A stretch of 32,761 nucleotides of DNA from a bacterium (lineage in GTDB: Bacteria; SZUA-182; SZUA-191; JAJRXT01). Each line of letters starts with the position of its first letter. The stretch's first letter is position 1. A program made the position numbers and the translations under genes. The notes beneath the pieces were generated by a model. The model was not told the DNA's origin. It saw only the letters and a program-made list of their open reading frames with translations, and did not search any database. The stretch lies in NCBI GenBank assembly GCA_024276125.1, contig JAJRXT010000018.1:1-32761 (forward strand), written 5' to 3'. Of the stretch, positions 14,581 through 23,325 are shown one piece after another.

Positions 14581-15684
14581 TTAGCTAGCGTAATTAAATT
14601 CTAGTTTGCTTTGTATTATAATTTCTTGCAAAATGTTCTTCAAATACCCTTGATTAAGGGCATCAAAAAAGCATTTTTTAAGCAAAGGAATATTAATAAT
14701 TTCTTCTATACAATCCATATATCTATCAACAATTGATTCAATACAATAAAGTTTTTTGGCCTTATTTTGTAATTTTATCCTAATGTCTTCTACATTGTCT
14801 TCTGTTTTTATAACAAACGTTATTGGATACCGTTGAATTTTATCAATATCAAGAAAATATTTTTTCAAGTCCAGTGTCTCTGTTACTTGAAAAAAACGAC
14901 CTAATGGCTTCATTACAAAGTCAATTCCTCCGTCATTAGCATTTGTCCTTCCTGTTTTATAAAGCTTTAAATTATCTTCCGTAAGGTTATCAATTTCATA
15001 ACCCCAATATATTTTTTGATTCCGATAGTAATATTTAAGGATAGAGTAGCTTACTATTTCAAAAAGTCTTGCGTCTATATTTGGAGCTAGTAGTTTAAGT
15101 ATAAAATCCTCAATTTCTTTTGACTGCTTAGTCTCAATTTTTTGTAATTCTATACAGTTATTAATAAAATTTTCAAGAGCATTTTTTTTGGTTTTGGCAT
15201 ATTTGTCTATGATTTCTATAACTGATTTTGCAATGTTGTAATTTTCTCCGTCTATATCAATACATATTAAATTTTCATTTATCCAATACCGATTTGTTTT
15301 CACGTCTCTAAGAATAGGAACAAAGTCTGAATCAGGGAAGAATTTTTTAAATTCTGAGTTCATTCTATGGTTTAAAGCGTGGTTTTGTAATTTAGCGCCA
15401 AAAGGCAATTCTCTTTGTCGTTTAAAAAGTTTTTGAAATTCTGCCCCTTCGTATTTTGAATACTCGTTTTTTTTGTCAAAGCCGTTATTTAGATAGTCCT
15501 CTATAATTACATATACTGCATAAAGGTTAGCAAAGCTTCCCCTTGCTTTTGAACCCCTGTTTGCTGATTTAGTTTTGCGATTTATATATTGTATTAATTC
15601 GCTTTTATTATAAATTCTATCTCCTTGTCCCCCGAAAAATTTTTTTAATATTTCTTTAATTTTTGGTGTAAATGAGTGTTCCAT
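14581..15684 (-). CDS. Putative type II restriction endonuclease paired with YhdJ-like methylase
   Basis: 367 aa. No family name recognised with certainty. C-terminal part has a PD-(D/E)XK-like pattern: TGRTNANDGGIDFVMKPLG then RFFQVTET, giving Asp255 in GGID and Gln266/Glu269 in QVTE, as in several type II endonucleases that keep an Asp and a Q-x-T/E core. The N-terminal half (KSELIQYINRKT, RGSFANLYAVYVIIEDYL) could be the DNA-recognition region. The start lies 4 bp after the methyltransferase stop in one operon. A-rich, AT-rich codon use differs visibly from the acd/etf genes, fitting acquisition by transfer. Specificity is inferred from the methylase. Confidence 0.72.
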   Translation of the reverse strand: MEHSFTPKIKEILKKFFGGQGDRIYNKSELIQYINRKTKSANRGSKARGSFANLYAVYVIIEDYLNNGFDKKNEYSKYEGAEFQKLFKRQRELPFGAKLQNHALNHRMNSEFKKFFPDSDFVPILRDVKTNRYWINENLICIDIDGENYNIAKSVIEIIDKYAKTKKNALENFINNCIELQKIETKQSKEIEDFILKLLAPNIDARLFEIVSYSILKYYYRNQKIYWGYEIDNLTEDNLKLYKTGRTNANDGGIDFVMKPLGRFFQVTETLDLKKYFLDIDKIQRYPITFVIKTEDNVEDIRIKLQNKAKKLYCIESIVDRYMDCIEEIINIPLLKKCFFDALNQGYLKNILQEIIIQSKLEFNYAS

Positions 15685-15688
15685 ATTT

Positions 15689-16558
15689 TTATGAAAATAG
15701 TTCTAATTGGTTTTTGCCGTTAAGTCTTCTTAATTCAAAAGTTCTTGGTTTTCTCTCCAGATTTTCTCCATTGTATTCTGTTTGTATTCCTAATCTACGC
15801 AGCCCTATTTTTATGTAGTCCTCTTGTAATTCTATTCCTATTGAACGTCTATTAAGTTTTTTTGCAACGAAGGACGTTGTAAATGTTCCGGAAAACAGGT
15901 CTAAAACCAAATCATTTTCATTAGAGCTTGCTTTTATTATTCTCTCAAGAAGAATTTCCGGTTTTTGTGTGGGGTGGCTTTCATATTCATCCATTCTATA
16001 TCGTACTCTTGGAAATTCCCAGACATTACCCGGTACTTTTTTTGAATTATAAATCTTTGGGGGGCTTTTTCTATAATCTATAAGTTTTCTTTTTGCCCCT
16101 GTTTTTGCTTCTACCATAATATCCTTTGCATTAAAAGTGTAATTCTTTTTATTTTTAACGCAAAACAGTATTGGTTCATACATCGAGCCAAAATATTTTT
16201 TAGCCTGTACGCCGGAGCTGTCATAATACCAAGCTATTCGAGAAAGTATGTTTATTTTTTTTCTCAAATAAATATCAAAAAAGGGCATAAATTGGGTTGA
16301 AGTCATTACATAAAAACTTCCGCTTGGTTTTAGTTTTTGAATACATAACTCAAGCCATTTATAACACCAGCTTAAATAAGCATCATCTGATTTCCATTTA
16401 TCTTTGTATCCGTTAAAATTTTTGCCAATATTATAAGGAGGATCAACAAAAATCAAGTCTATTGATTCATCCTCAAGTTTTGGCAGTTCTTCCAGGACGT
16501 CTCCTAAAATAATTTTGTGCTTATCGTTTCCAAATATTTTGTTTAATGTACTACTCAT
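15689..16558 (-). CDS. N6-adenine DNA methyltransferase, YhdJ-like
   Basis: 289 aa. Catalytic DPPYNIGKNF at residues 39-48 precedes the SAM-binding LDLFSGTFTT near 222-231 (beta-class order). Blocks shared with E. coli YhdJ as I recall it: YDSSGVQAKKYFGSMYEPIL, KNYTFNAKDIMVEAKTGAKR, LIDYRKSPP, KVPGNVWEFPRVRYRMDEYE, SHPTQKPE, GLRRLG. YhdJ methylates ATGCAT. Unlike E. coli, where YhdJ is solitary, a candidate nuclease gene follows directly here. First gene of the R-M operon, with a promoter-like site at 16623-16651. Confidence 0.92.
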   Translation of the reverse strand: MSSTLNKIFGNDKHKIILGDVLEELPKLEDESIDLIFVDPPYNIGKNFNGYKDKWKSDDAYLSWCYKWLELCIQKLKPSGSFYVMTSTQFMPFFDIYLRKKINILSRIAWYYDSSGVQAKKYFGSMYEPILFCVKNKKNYTFNAKDIMVEAKTGAKRKLIDYRKSPPKIYNSKKVPGNVWEFPRVRYRMDEYESHPTQKPEILLERIIKASSNENDLVLDLFSGTFTTSFVAKKLNRRSIGIELQEDYIKIGLRRLGIQTEYNGENLERKPRTFELRRLNGKNQLELFS

Positions 16559-16622
16559 AATTGTTTATTTGTGCTAGATAAACAGGGTTTACAAGCATAA
16601 AGTTAACAAAAGTCTGCTGATT

Positions 16623-16651
16623 ATAATATACTTTTTACCAAAAACAGTCAA
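16623..16651 (-). promoter_or_regulatory. Candidate sigma-70-type promoter of the R-M operon
   Basis: On the minus strand TTGACT (16646-16651), a 17-bp spacer, and TATTAT (16623-16628); five of six consensus bases in each box. It lies about 65 bp upstream of the methyltransferase start. Confidence 0.45.
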
Positions 16652-17034
16652 TTTTTTTATGTTGTTCTTAGTTCATATACAACCCAAGGCCTTTTAAACC
16701 CGTATTATTCATAACTTTTGTTAAGAATTAAAGCCATATTTGCCAGAAAGCAATCACTAGCGAGTCAATAAAGTCTTAATCCTCATATTTAATTAGAGAT
16801 AGCAATTATCTGTAAAAACAGCTTTTAAAACAATGAAATAGAATAATGTTAATGAAAGCATTGGCCGTGTTACATATATGGAAACAATTGGTTAATTGGC
16901 TAGTGCAAAAAAACTTTTTTAGTATCTGTCTTAAATGTTAGTTGATGTGTCCGTCTTATAAATAATAATACAATCTCACAATCTTACTTGTTTTATAAGG
17001 GGGTGATTGCTCTAAAAATAAATGCTTAACTAAT

Positions 17035-17063
17035 TTGCATTGTATTGTTACCCGTTGTATAAC
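17035..17063 (+). promoter_or_regulatory. Candidate sigma-70-type promoter of the secreted-protein gene
   Basis: TTGCAT (17035-17040), 17-bp spacer, TATAAC (17058-17063). A GGAGG Shine-Dalgarno follows at 17076-17080 and the ATG at 17086. The short leader makes the fit plausible. Confidence 0.4.
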
Positions 17064-17085
17064 TTAAAATTGGTTGGAGGCTAAA

Positions 17086-17850
17086 ATGGAAAGAAGAACC
17101 ACCAAGTTGTTTTTATCTGCTGTTGTCTTTTTGTCTTTGTTTTTTGTGATCAACTCTGTCAGCGCTCAACAATATACAATAACCCCTGGGGTTGCAAAAA
17201 TTACTATCGAAGAAATTACAATAGATGAGTTTGACCTGGTTTTACAAGAAGCAGGACTTGGAATTGATGAGGTTGATGAAATACTTCAAAATCTACCGGA
17301 AGAGCAGGATTCTATTGATGTAATTCACATAGAGAACCAAGATGACCCTGTTTATAGAGTCGGTGATGGATTTTATACCAGCGAAGGTAATCTGATAGAA
17401 CCTAGAGGAGTGGAAGAAAAAGAATTTTCTAAAAATGTTAATGAAAAAGTTTTGGCATCTTCTGATAATGCCGGTGATGTTAACATTGATGGATGCAGTT
17501 CATATATTTGGTTAACAGCTTCTCTAAGTGGGAGTTACAGGGTATATGACTATTTTTTCTATTGGTATACAAAGTATAACTGCACTGCAAATTCTACGGT
17601 AAGACTTGGCAGCGCATATAGTCCATGTGGCGCGTTATATCCGGTATATAATCTGTATACCTTAGCAATTGTATATTTTACAGATGGAAGCCAAAAATAT
17701 GGTATTGATAATAGATATAATACCAGTACCGGCAGCGCACAAAAAAGTGGTATACAACCATACACTAGGCTTCATAAAATAAATAGTTACCACTCGGCAT
17801 ACGATCCATTTAAACATATTTATTTGCGTGTAGACCTTTCGATCTTTTAA
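17086..17850 (+). CDS. Secreted protein of unknown function
   Basis: 254 aa from ATG at 17086, chosen because GGAGG lies 5 bp upstream; a TTG at 17074 would overlap that site. Clear Sec signal peptide: basic MERRTTK, hydrophobic LFLSAVVFLSLFFVI, and a cleavage site after SVSA (about residue 27). Mature part: acidic N-terminal half with two short Glu/Asp-rich stretches (EEITIDEFDLVLQEAGLGID and LQNLPEEQDSID), then from about residue 130 a Tyr-rich, beta-like C-terminal half with three Cys (DGCSSY, KYNCTAN, SPCGAL). Not recognised. Flanked by its own promoter-like site and a terminator, so monocistronic. Confidence 0.8.
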   Translation: MERRTTKLFLSAVVFLSLFFVINSVSAQQYTITPGVAKITIEEITIDEFDLVLQEAGLGIDEVDEILQNLPEEQDSIDVIHIENQDDPVYRVGDGFYTSEGNLIEPRGVEEKEFSKNVNEKVLASSDNAGDVNIDGCSSYIWLTASLSGSYRVYDYFFYWYTKYNCTANSTVRLGSAYSPCGALYPVYNLYTLAIVYFTDGSQKYGIDNRYNTSTGSAQKSGIQPYTRLHKINSYHSAYDPFKHIYLRVDLSIF

Positions 17851-17880
17851 ATTAACATTTAAAATCTATTAAGGATTTTA

Positions 17881-17922
17881 GTGCAAGATTGTTTTTTCCT
17901 TACCATTACAGCTATCTTGCAC
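17881..17922. repeat. Inverted repeat GTGCAAGAT / ATCTTGCAC
   Basis: Nine-bp perfect arms GTGCAAGAT (17881-17889) and ATCTTGCAC (17914-17922) about 25 bp apart, just after the secreted-protein gene and before the strong terminator. Could form a 3' UTR stem. Confidence 0.5.
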
Positions 17923-17944
17923 AAAAGCAGTAAGTGATAAAGCA

Positions 17945-17986
17945 AGACCCGCCCCGGTTTTACCGAGGCGGGTCTATTTTTTTTTT
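17945..17986 (+). terminator. Rho-independent terminator of the secreted-protein gene
   Basis: GACCCGCC (17946-17953) pairs with GGCGGGTC (17967-17974) around a CCGGTTTTACCGA loop that can pair further, followed by A and a run of about ten T (17976-17986). The clearest intrinsic terminator in the window. Confidence 0.93.
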
Positions 17987-18317
17987 GCGATAAGATGAAA
18001 GGAAAAACAAACGGTTTCCCGCCCACTCATTATGAGTTAAATTATTTTTGCTAGGTATTTCCGAATTATTCGGGTTAAAGATTGATTTTTTATGCCTAGT
18101 ATGCTATAAAATAAAACTTTAATTAATGGATTAAGGATTTAAACAAAAATTATTCCAAATCCACTGCATCCACAAATTAGGAATACCTTGAGTAAATTTA
18201 CTTACAGCTCAATATTTGCGTTATGTTTTAAATTTCTAGTATAACTCATATTGTAGGCGAACGTTCTAATTTTTCAAGTTATTCTTAAGCATTAAACAGG
18301 CAGAGATATTAACGAAA
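17987..18317. other. Gene-free leader region of dnaJ
   Basis: 330 bp, AT-rich. I looked for the CIRCE element (TTAGCACTC inverted) and did not find it. GAACGTTC at about 18259-18266 is a short palindrome but not a full known operator. No gene or dispersed repeat seen. Confidence 0.5.
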
Positions 18318-19439
18318 ATGGTAAAAAAGGATTATTATGAAATTTTGGGTGTATCGCGTGATGCTGCCCAGGAACAAATAAAAAAAAATTACAGAAAATC
18401 AGCCTTAAAATATCACCCAGACAGGAATCCGGGAGATAAAGAGGCTGAAGAGCGCTTTAAAGAAGCCGCCGAAGCATATGAAGTCCTGCACGATCCGCAA
18501 AAGCGCAAAATATATGATCAATATGGTCATGCCGGTCTGGAAGGTCAAGGGTTTCATGGCGTAGACGATTTGGGAGATATTGTCAGCGCCTTTGGCGATA
18601 TTTTCTCTAATCTTTTTGGCGGCGATGATATTTTCGGTATGGGCAGAGGCCGAAACAGGGTTGCACGCGGCGCTGATCTGCGTTATGATCTGGAAATATC
18701 ATTTTTGGAGGCGGCTTTTGGCATAGAAGTTTCTAAAGAAATACCCAAACGCGAAGCCTGTTCCAATTGCCATGGTTATGGCGCTGAACCCGGTACGGAT
18801 ATTATACCTTGTCTAATGTGCGGGGGAAGCGGAACAGTTGCCCGTACTCAAGGATTCTTTAGTATCAGCGCTACTTGTCCGCGTTGCAACGGGCAGGGTA
18901 AAGTTATTGAAAAACCCTGTAGTAAATGTAAGGGTAATGGGCTGATACTCAAAAAAAAGAAGATTAAAATCAAAATTCCGGCGGGCGTTGAGGATGGGAA
19001 TCGGCTGTGTTTACGAGGCGAGGGAGAAGCGGCGCCAAGAGGCGGTATTTCCGGTGATTTGTATATATTTATAAGCGTTGCTAAACACGATATCTTTACT
19101 CGCAAAGGAAATGATGTATATTGTAAAGTGCCTATTAGTTTCACTCAAGCCGCCTTGGGCGCCAAAATAGAAGTACCTACATTAGAAGGTAAAACTGAGT
19201 TAGAAATCCCCAAAGGAACTAAAACCGGCAGTGTCTTTAGAATAAGCGCTGCCGGCGTATATAAGCTGCATGGCGGCGGGCGCGGGGCTCAACTGGTGCA
19301 GGTGGAAATAAAAACACCCAAAAAGCTTACTTCAGAACAGGAAAAATTATTGCGGGAATTTGCCCGTATAAGCCAAGAAGAAGTAAATCCGCCCAAGCAC
19401 GGTTTTTTAAGCCGCTTCGGCCATAAAAAAAAGAAGTAA
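18318..19439 (+). CDS. dnaJ: Chaperone DnaJ (Hsp40, type I)
   Basis: 373 aa, full length. J domain with HPD at residues 33-35, a Gly/Phe-rich linker with [15 protein letters not shown], then four CxxCxGxG zinc repeats: [32 protein letters not shown]; then the two beta-barrel client-binding domains ([20 protein letters not shown]). Stimulates DnaK ATPase and binds unfolded protein. dnaK and grpE are not in the window. Followed at 92 bp by the zinc protein gene and then htrA in the same direction. Confidence 0.97.
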   Translation: MVKKDYYEILGVSRDAAQEQIKKNYRKSALKYHPDRNPGDKEAEERFKEAAEAYEVLHDPQKRKIYDQYGHAGLEGQGFHGVDDLGDIVSAFGDIFSNLFGGDDIFGMGRGRNRVARGADLRYDLEISFLEAAFGIEVSKEIPKREACSNCHGYGAEPGTDIIPCLMCGGSGTVARTQGFFSISATCPRCNGQGKVIEKPCSKCKGNGLILKKKKIKIKIPAGVEDGNRLCLRGEGEAAPRGGISGDLYIFISVAKHDIFTRKGNDVYCKVPISFTQAALGAKIEVPTLEGKTELEIPKGTKTGSVFRISAAGVYKLHGGGRGAQLVQVEIKTPKKLTSEQEKLLREFARISQEEVNPPKHGFLSRFGHKKKK

Positions 19440-19530
19440 TATAAAATTCGTTATCAAACATTATAATAATTAATTCTTCGCGAATATCCCTGTATAATCG
19501 CTTATTAAGCAAACATCATAAAGGTAGAAA

Positions 19531-20229
19531 ATGGCGAAAAAACAAGGTAAGGTACAATGTGTTTTTTGTAAGAAAGAACTTACGGGAGAAGAGCTGCAAG
19601 ATCACTATACCGTTTGTAAGACAAAAGACTCTGACAATGATTTGGAAATAGAATTAATACAAAAAGCTAAATACAGTAAACCAAAAGGTAATAAAAAAGT
19701 CTTTGTGCTTAAAATATCATCAATGCCTGAACCATACTATTGGCTTCTTTTGGAAGTAGCTGTAAATACTACTTTAAAAAAATTGGATAGTTTTGTAAGA
19801 GATATCTGGCTGGAATGCTGCGGACACTTAAGCAGTTTTAGTATAGAAGGCGTTTGCTATGATTCAGATGATATCTCTTATTTCGACCATTCCAGTAAAG
19901 CTAAAAGCATGAATATCAGTTTGCAGAAAATACTTTCTTTGAACATGTTGTTTGATTATCAGTATGATTTCGGAGCCACTACTCATCTTAAGTTTAAAGT
20001 CATTACTGAAGGAATGGTACGCATCACTAAAACGCCTATAAAGCTGCTGGCCCGTAATCCAGAGCCTGCCTTTGTTTGTGCAGCATGCAGTCAGCCCGCC
20101 AGTAGCATTTGCACCGAATGCCTGCAAACCTATTGCGGTATTTGTGTAGATGAACATGAATGTGCTGAAGATATGTTGCTGCCGCTGGTTAATTCCCCGC
20201 GAACGGGTATGTGTGCTTATACGGGTTAG
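19531..20229 (+). CDS. pRiA4b ORF-3-like protein with N- and C-terminal zinc motifs
   Basis: 232 aa. N-terminal zinc-type knuckle CVFCKKELTGEELQDHYTVC (C-x2-C...H-x3-C, C2HC-like, residues 10-29). Middle part (about 55-165) matches the pRiA4b ORF-3 (PF07929) pattern: KVFVLKISSMPEPYYWLLLE, LDSFVRDIWLECCGHLSSF, and the YDFGATTHLKFKV region typical of the family. C-terminal B-box-like cluster CAACSQPASSICTECLQTYC then CGICVDEHEC. Molecular function of this family is not established. Overlap with chaperone and protease genes suggests a stress-related context but this is inference only. Confidence 0.78.
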   Translation: MAKKQGKVQCVFCKKELTGEELQDHYTVCKTKDSDNDLEIELIQKAKYSKPKGNKKVFVLKISSMPEPYYWLLLEVAVNTTLKKLDSFVRDIWLECCGHLSSFSIEGVCYDSDDISYFDHSSKAKSMNISLQKILSLNMLFDYQYDFGATTHLKFKVITEGMVRITKTPIKLLARNPEPAFVCAACSQPASSICTECLQTYCGICVDEHECAEDMLLPLVNSPRTGMCAYTG

Positions 20230-20375
20230 GGTGCGTTTTTTGGTGAGATTCCTCAAAGCATAACTGTAGATGCAGACCTTAAGGTCGGCGGCTACAGGTT
20301 GACAGTCCGTTATTTGCGGCGCGCTTACGAAACATTGTGTTGGGTTAACTCTAAGCCGCCTCGGGTTAAAGCCTT

Positions 20376-21761
20376 ATGAAAAAAATTATACCTTTATTTA
20401 TATGCGCTGTTTTTATTTTGGCTAAACCGCTAATATGTACTGCGCAAACCGGTCATGATATACGCCAATCCCCTGGTGTAAAAGCGGTAAAAAAGGTGAG
20501 TCCGGCAGTAGTTAATATCAGCACCCAAATAATAATACAGCAAAGGCGGAATCCTTTTTACAATTTTCAGCTTGATCCTTTTTTCGATCAATTTTTTAAT
20601 GATTTTTATGACTCGTATCCCCCGCGTAAATACAAAAAAAACAGCCTCGGCTCAGGAATAATAGTCGATAGGCGCGGTTATATTCTGACCAATGAACACG
20701 TTATATTAAAAGCTTCTAAAATAGAGGTTATTTTAGCAGATGGAAGAAAATTTGAAGGCAAAATTATAGGCTCTGACCCAAAGTCGGATATATCGATAGT
20801 CAAAATAGAGGTAAAAGATGATTTACCGGCTGTTACCATGGGTGATTCAAGTGATTTAATGATAGGTGAAACCGTTATTGCTATTGGTAATCCCTTTGGT
20901 CTTTCTCATACGGTAACCAGCGGGGTTATAAGCGCCTTAAACCGATCGCTAAGAATAAATGAAAATAAAATTTATAGTGATTTTATTCAAACCGACGCAT
21001 CTATTAATCCGGGAAACAGCGGCGGGCCGTTACTTAATATAAATGGAGAATTAATCGGTATTAATACAGCTATTTATCAAAAAGCGGAAGGCATAGGTTT
21101 TGCCATACCGATAAATAAAGCCAAACGTATTATGGACGACTTAATCAAATTCGGCACAGTGCAGAGCGCCTGGCTGGGTATCTTCGTACAGGAGCTTACC
21201 CCGCAATTTATCAAATATTTTGGTTTAGAGCAAAAAAGCGGCGTTTTGATAAGTCAGGTAGTAAAAGATTCTCCCGCTAATAAAGCAGGAATTGCAGCAG
21301 GTGATATTATCTTACAAATAGAAGATAAAAAAATCAGCTCGCCGCAAGCATATAAAGCGTATTTGTCTGGTTTTACGGCAGATGATAAAATAAAATTGCT
21401 GATTTTATCAGACGGTAAAACTAAAGAGGCAACAGTTACCGCTTGCGAGCTTCCCTTAGCTTCGGCGCAGCAGGCGGCTTTTGATTGGCTGGGGATTTTT
21501 GTGGAGGATATAAATACGGAAACGGCCGCCCGTTATAGGTTAAATACTCGCAATGGAGCGGTGGTTACCCGCGTTCAAAAAAATAGCGCAGCCTTTCAAA
21601 TAGGTATATCGGCTGGAGACATTGTTAGGCAAATTGGTAATCAAACAATTACTAATCTTAAAGATTTTCAAAAAGCCATACTTTTGTTTCATCAAAAAGA
21701 CAGCGTATTATTACTAGTATTTCGCGGAGATCATGGATATTATGTAACCTTGCAACCTTAA
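20376..21761 (+). CDS. HtrA/DegP-type periplasmic serine protease with two PDZ domains
   Basis: 461 aa, usual length. Signal peptide: MKKIIPLFICAVFILAKPLI followed by CTAQ, so either an Ala-type signal or a lipobox-like Cys21. Trypsin-like domain with the triad His108 (LTNEHVI), Asp138 (SDISIVKI) and Ser215 (NPGNSGGPL). PDZ1 about 252-340 (GVLISQVVKDSPANKAGIAA) and PDZ2 about 367-455 (GAVVTRVQKNSAAFQIGISA). Degrades or refolds damaged envelope proteins. The 146-bp upstream gap carries a GGTCGGCGGCTACAGG-type short repeat. Named HtrA/DegP/DegQ class; subtype not fixed. Confidence 0.95.
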   Translation: MKKIIPLFICAVFILAKPLICTAQTGHDIRQSPGVKAVKKVSPAVVNISTQIIIQQRRNPFYNFQLDPFFDQFFNDFYDSYPPRKYKKNSLGSGIIVDRRGYILTNEHVILKASKIEVILADGRKFEGKIIGSDPKSDISIVKIEVKDDLPAVTMGDSSDLMIGETVIAIGNPFGLSHTVTSGVISALNRSLRINENKIYSDFIQTDASINPGNSGGPLLNINGELIGINTAIYQKAEGIGFAIPINKAKRIMDDLIKFGTVQSAWLGIFVQELTPQFIKYFGLEQKSGVLISQVVKDSPANKAGIAAGDIILQIEDKKISSPQAYKAYLSGFTADDKIKLLILSDGKTKEATVTACELPLASAQQAAFDWLGIFVEDINTETAARYRLNTRNGAVVTRVQKNSAAFQIGISAGDIVRQIGNQTITNLKDFQKAILLFHQKDSVLLLVFRGDHGYYVTLQP

Positions 21762-21833
21762 GAAAAACATAGTATAATAAAAAAATGAAGTAAAATAGAA
21801 AAATTGGTCTTTTGGCAGCAAAGATACCTACGT

Positions 21834-22073
21834 ATGAAATGCACAAATTATTTTTTATTTGTCAGGCAGCGTTCGGATAGGATAATTATAAAAGATGACT
21901 GGATATTGGATACCATCAAAGAACCTATAAAGACAATGGTTCAAACTGATGGAAGGGTAAGAAAATGGAAATTTATAGAAGAGGCAGGAAGGTATCTAAG
22001 AGTTATACTCCTTGAGGATAATGAAACTGTTCATAATGCGTTTTTTGATCGCAGTTTTAAGGTGAATATATGA
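21834..22073 (+). CDS. DUF4258-like toxin candidate of a DUF2283 pair
   Basis: 79 aa from ATG at 21834; a TTG at 21804 would add ten residues. KCTNYFLFVRQRSDRIIIKD, DWILDTIKEPIKTMVQTDGR, RKWKFIEEAGRYLRVILLED, ETVHNAFFDRSFK: short beta-rich RNase-like protein seen beside DUF2283 genes. Overlaps the DUF2283 gene by 4 bp. Toxin role is by association. No clear Shine-Dalgarno. Confidence 0.68.
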   Translation: MKCTNYFLFVRQRSDRIIIKDDWILDTIKEPIKTMVQTDGRVRKWKFIEEAGRYLRVILLEDNETVHNAFFDRSFKVNI

Positions 22074-22276
22074 AAATCAGATATTTTTCAGATACTGATA
22101 CAGCTTTGATAGAATTCTCCAATACGGCTGTAACAGAAACAAAAGAAATAACCCAAAATCTTTATATTGACTTGGATGATAATGGTAATCTGGTAAGTAT
22201 GACCATAGAACATGCCCAAAAATTGGCTAATATTTCTGAATTGACATTTTTACAAATGGGAAAAAAAGCCGCCTGA
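22070..22276 (+). CDS. DUF2283 antitoxin-like protein
   Basis: 68 aa. MKIRYFSDTDTALIEFSN opening, then TKEITQNLYIDLDDNGNLVS and MTIEHAQKL: the DUF2283 pattern in full. ATG sits in the 4-bp overlap with the preceding gene. These proteins accompany DUF4258-type toxins. Confidence 0.88.
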   Translation: MKIRYFSDTDTALIEFSNTAVTETKEITQNLYIDLDDNGNLVSMTIEHAQKLANISELTFLQMGKKAA

Positions 22277-22279
22277 TTT

Positions 22280-22360
22280 TATGTTTCGGTTTGTCCCATG
22301 CCGAAATATGGGTTACTCATGGCGGATGCGCAGCGGTTTCGGGGTGAGACACCCCGAAAC
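22280..22360. repeat. Two TTTCGG/CCGAAA hairpins
   Basis: First hairpin 22280-22308, GTTTCGG ... CCGAAATA with a TTTGTCCCATG loop; second 22336-22360, GTTTCGGGGT ... ACCCCGAAAC around GAGAC. Same family as 3451-3475, 5104-5139, 24711-24735, 25993-26016, 30559-30583 and 30610-30640. Confidence 0.78.
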
Positions 22361-22366
22361 ATAAAC

Positions 22367-22447
22367 GTAATCCCTGCATATTTTTTAGGCTCTTTTCTAA
22401 TATGGATTTGTTCCACTCTACATTTAAGAGCAAGCTTTGCGTAACAT
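22367..22447. repeat. GTAATCC...GCGTAACATG repeat, copy related to window end
   Basis: Runs GTAATCCCTGCATATTTTTT to CAAGCTTTGCGTAACATG. The last 80 bp of the window (32683-32761) is an imperfect copy with the same order of blocks (GTAATCC, TCTTTT, GCTCCACCCTACAT, GCAAGTTTTGCGTA). A TTGCTCTTAAATGT-type spacer lies between the blocks. Immediately 3' of mutM. Confidence 0.65.
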
Positions 22448-22459
22448 GATTTATAATAA

Positions 22460-23284
22460 TTATAGTTGGCATGTTGGACAATAAAAGCTGGAACGTTGTT
22501 GTTGTATGATTCGTTTGATAGTTCTACCGCAAGTAAAACACTCCTCTTTTTCCCTGTTATAAACTTTTAGCAGCTTACTGAAATTGCCGGGTTTACCTTC
22601 TGGGTCAACGTAATCGGAAATATGTGTGCCTTGGTTTGATATAGCTTTGGATAATATTTGAGGTATGGTTTTATATAATCGCTTTATTTGTTCCAAGCTT
22701 AATTGTCTGCCCTTTTTAAGCGGGGATATTCCGGCGCAAAACAATATTTCACAAGCATAAATATTGCCTATACCGGCAATAATTTTTTGATTTAGCAAGA
22801 AGGGTTTTATCTGTTGATTACATTTTTGAAGTTTTGATATTAGGTAGTTTAAGGTAAATTCTTTTCCAAAAGGCTCAACTCCTAAATTTTTAAATATTGT
22901 AATTTCAGCTTCATTTGAATAAAGGCGAATTTTGCCTAAAGCGCGTTTATCCTGATATTGCAAGCGGATATTGTGACTTAAATCAAAATACAGTCTGATA
23001 TAGGGATTCTTGGGAGACGCTATATTGTTGCGTGAAATTAAATAACAGCCGGTCATACGCAGATGAGTAGAGAGTATAAAATTATTGCTAAAATACATTA
23101 GTATATATTTACCGCGCCGCCTGATTTGAGTGATATGTTGATTTAACAGATGTTTTTTAAATTGTTCAGGGCTGGTTTGTTCAAGTATGCCGGAACGTAG
23201 AATATAGATATTTTCTATTTTAAGACCGGTTAATTTCGCTCTTAGACCTTGGGTAATAATTTCTACTTCAGGTAATTCCGGCAT
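22460..23284 (-). CDS. mutM: Formamidopyrimidine-DNA glycosylase
   Basis: 274 aa, standard length. Catalytic Pro2 and Glu3 in MPELPEVEIITQGL, catalytic-loop Lys in DKRALGKIRLY, H2TH region GIGNIYACEILFCAGISPLK, and the C-terminal zinc finger CFTCG ... YCPTC with C-x2-C-x16-C-x2-C spacing. Removes oxidised purines such as 8-oxoguanine. Monocistronic; divergent from the XRE regulator at 23583. Confidence 0.97.
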   Translation of the reverse strand: MPELPEVEIITQGLRAKLTGLKIENIYILRSGILEQTSPEQFKKHLLNQHITQIRRRGKYILMYFSNNFILSTHLRMTGCYLISRNNIASPKNPYIRLYFDLSHNIRLQYQDKRALGKIRLYSNEAEITIFKNLGVEPFGKEFTLNYLISKLQKCNQQIKPFLLNQKIIAGIGNIYACEILFCAGISPLKKGRQLSLEQIKRLYKTIPQILSKAISNQGTHISDYVDPEGKPGNFSKLLKVYNREKEECFTCGRTIKRIIQQQRSSFYCPTCQL

Positions 23285-23325
23285 ATAATTTGTTCCTTAT
23301 ACTAAGGGCGCTAAGCAAAAAAATC

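Larger units (their letters stand above)
16559..17085. other. Gene-free divergent intergenic region
   Basis: About 530 bp, very AT-rich, between the R-M operon (minus) and the secreted-protein gene (plus). Besides the two promoter-like sites listed separately I see no gene, no repeat of the dispersed families and no RNA gene signature. Confidence 0.6.

Noticed and set aside
17987-18317. CIRCE element ahead of dnaJ
   Set aside because: Searched for TTAGCACTC-N9-GAGTGCTAA; not present.
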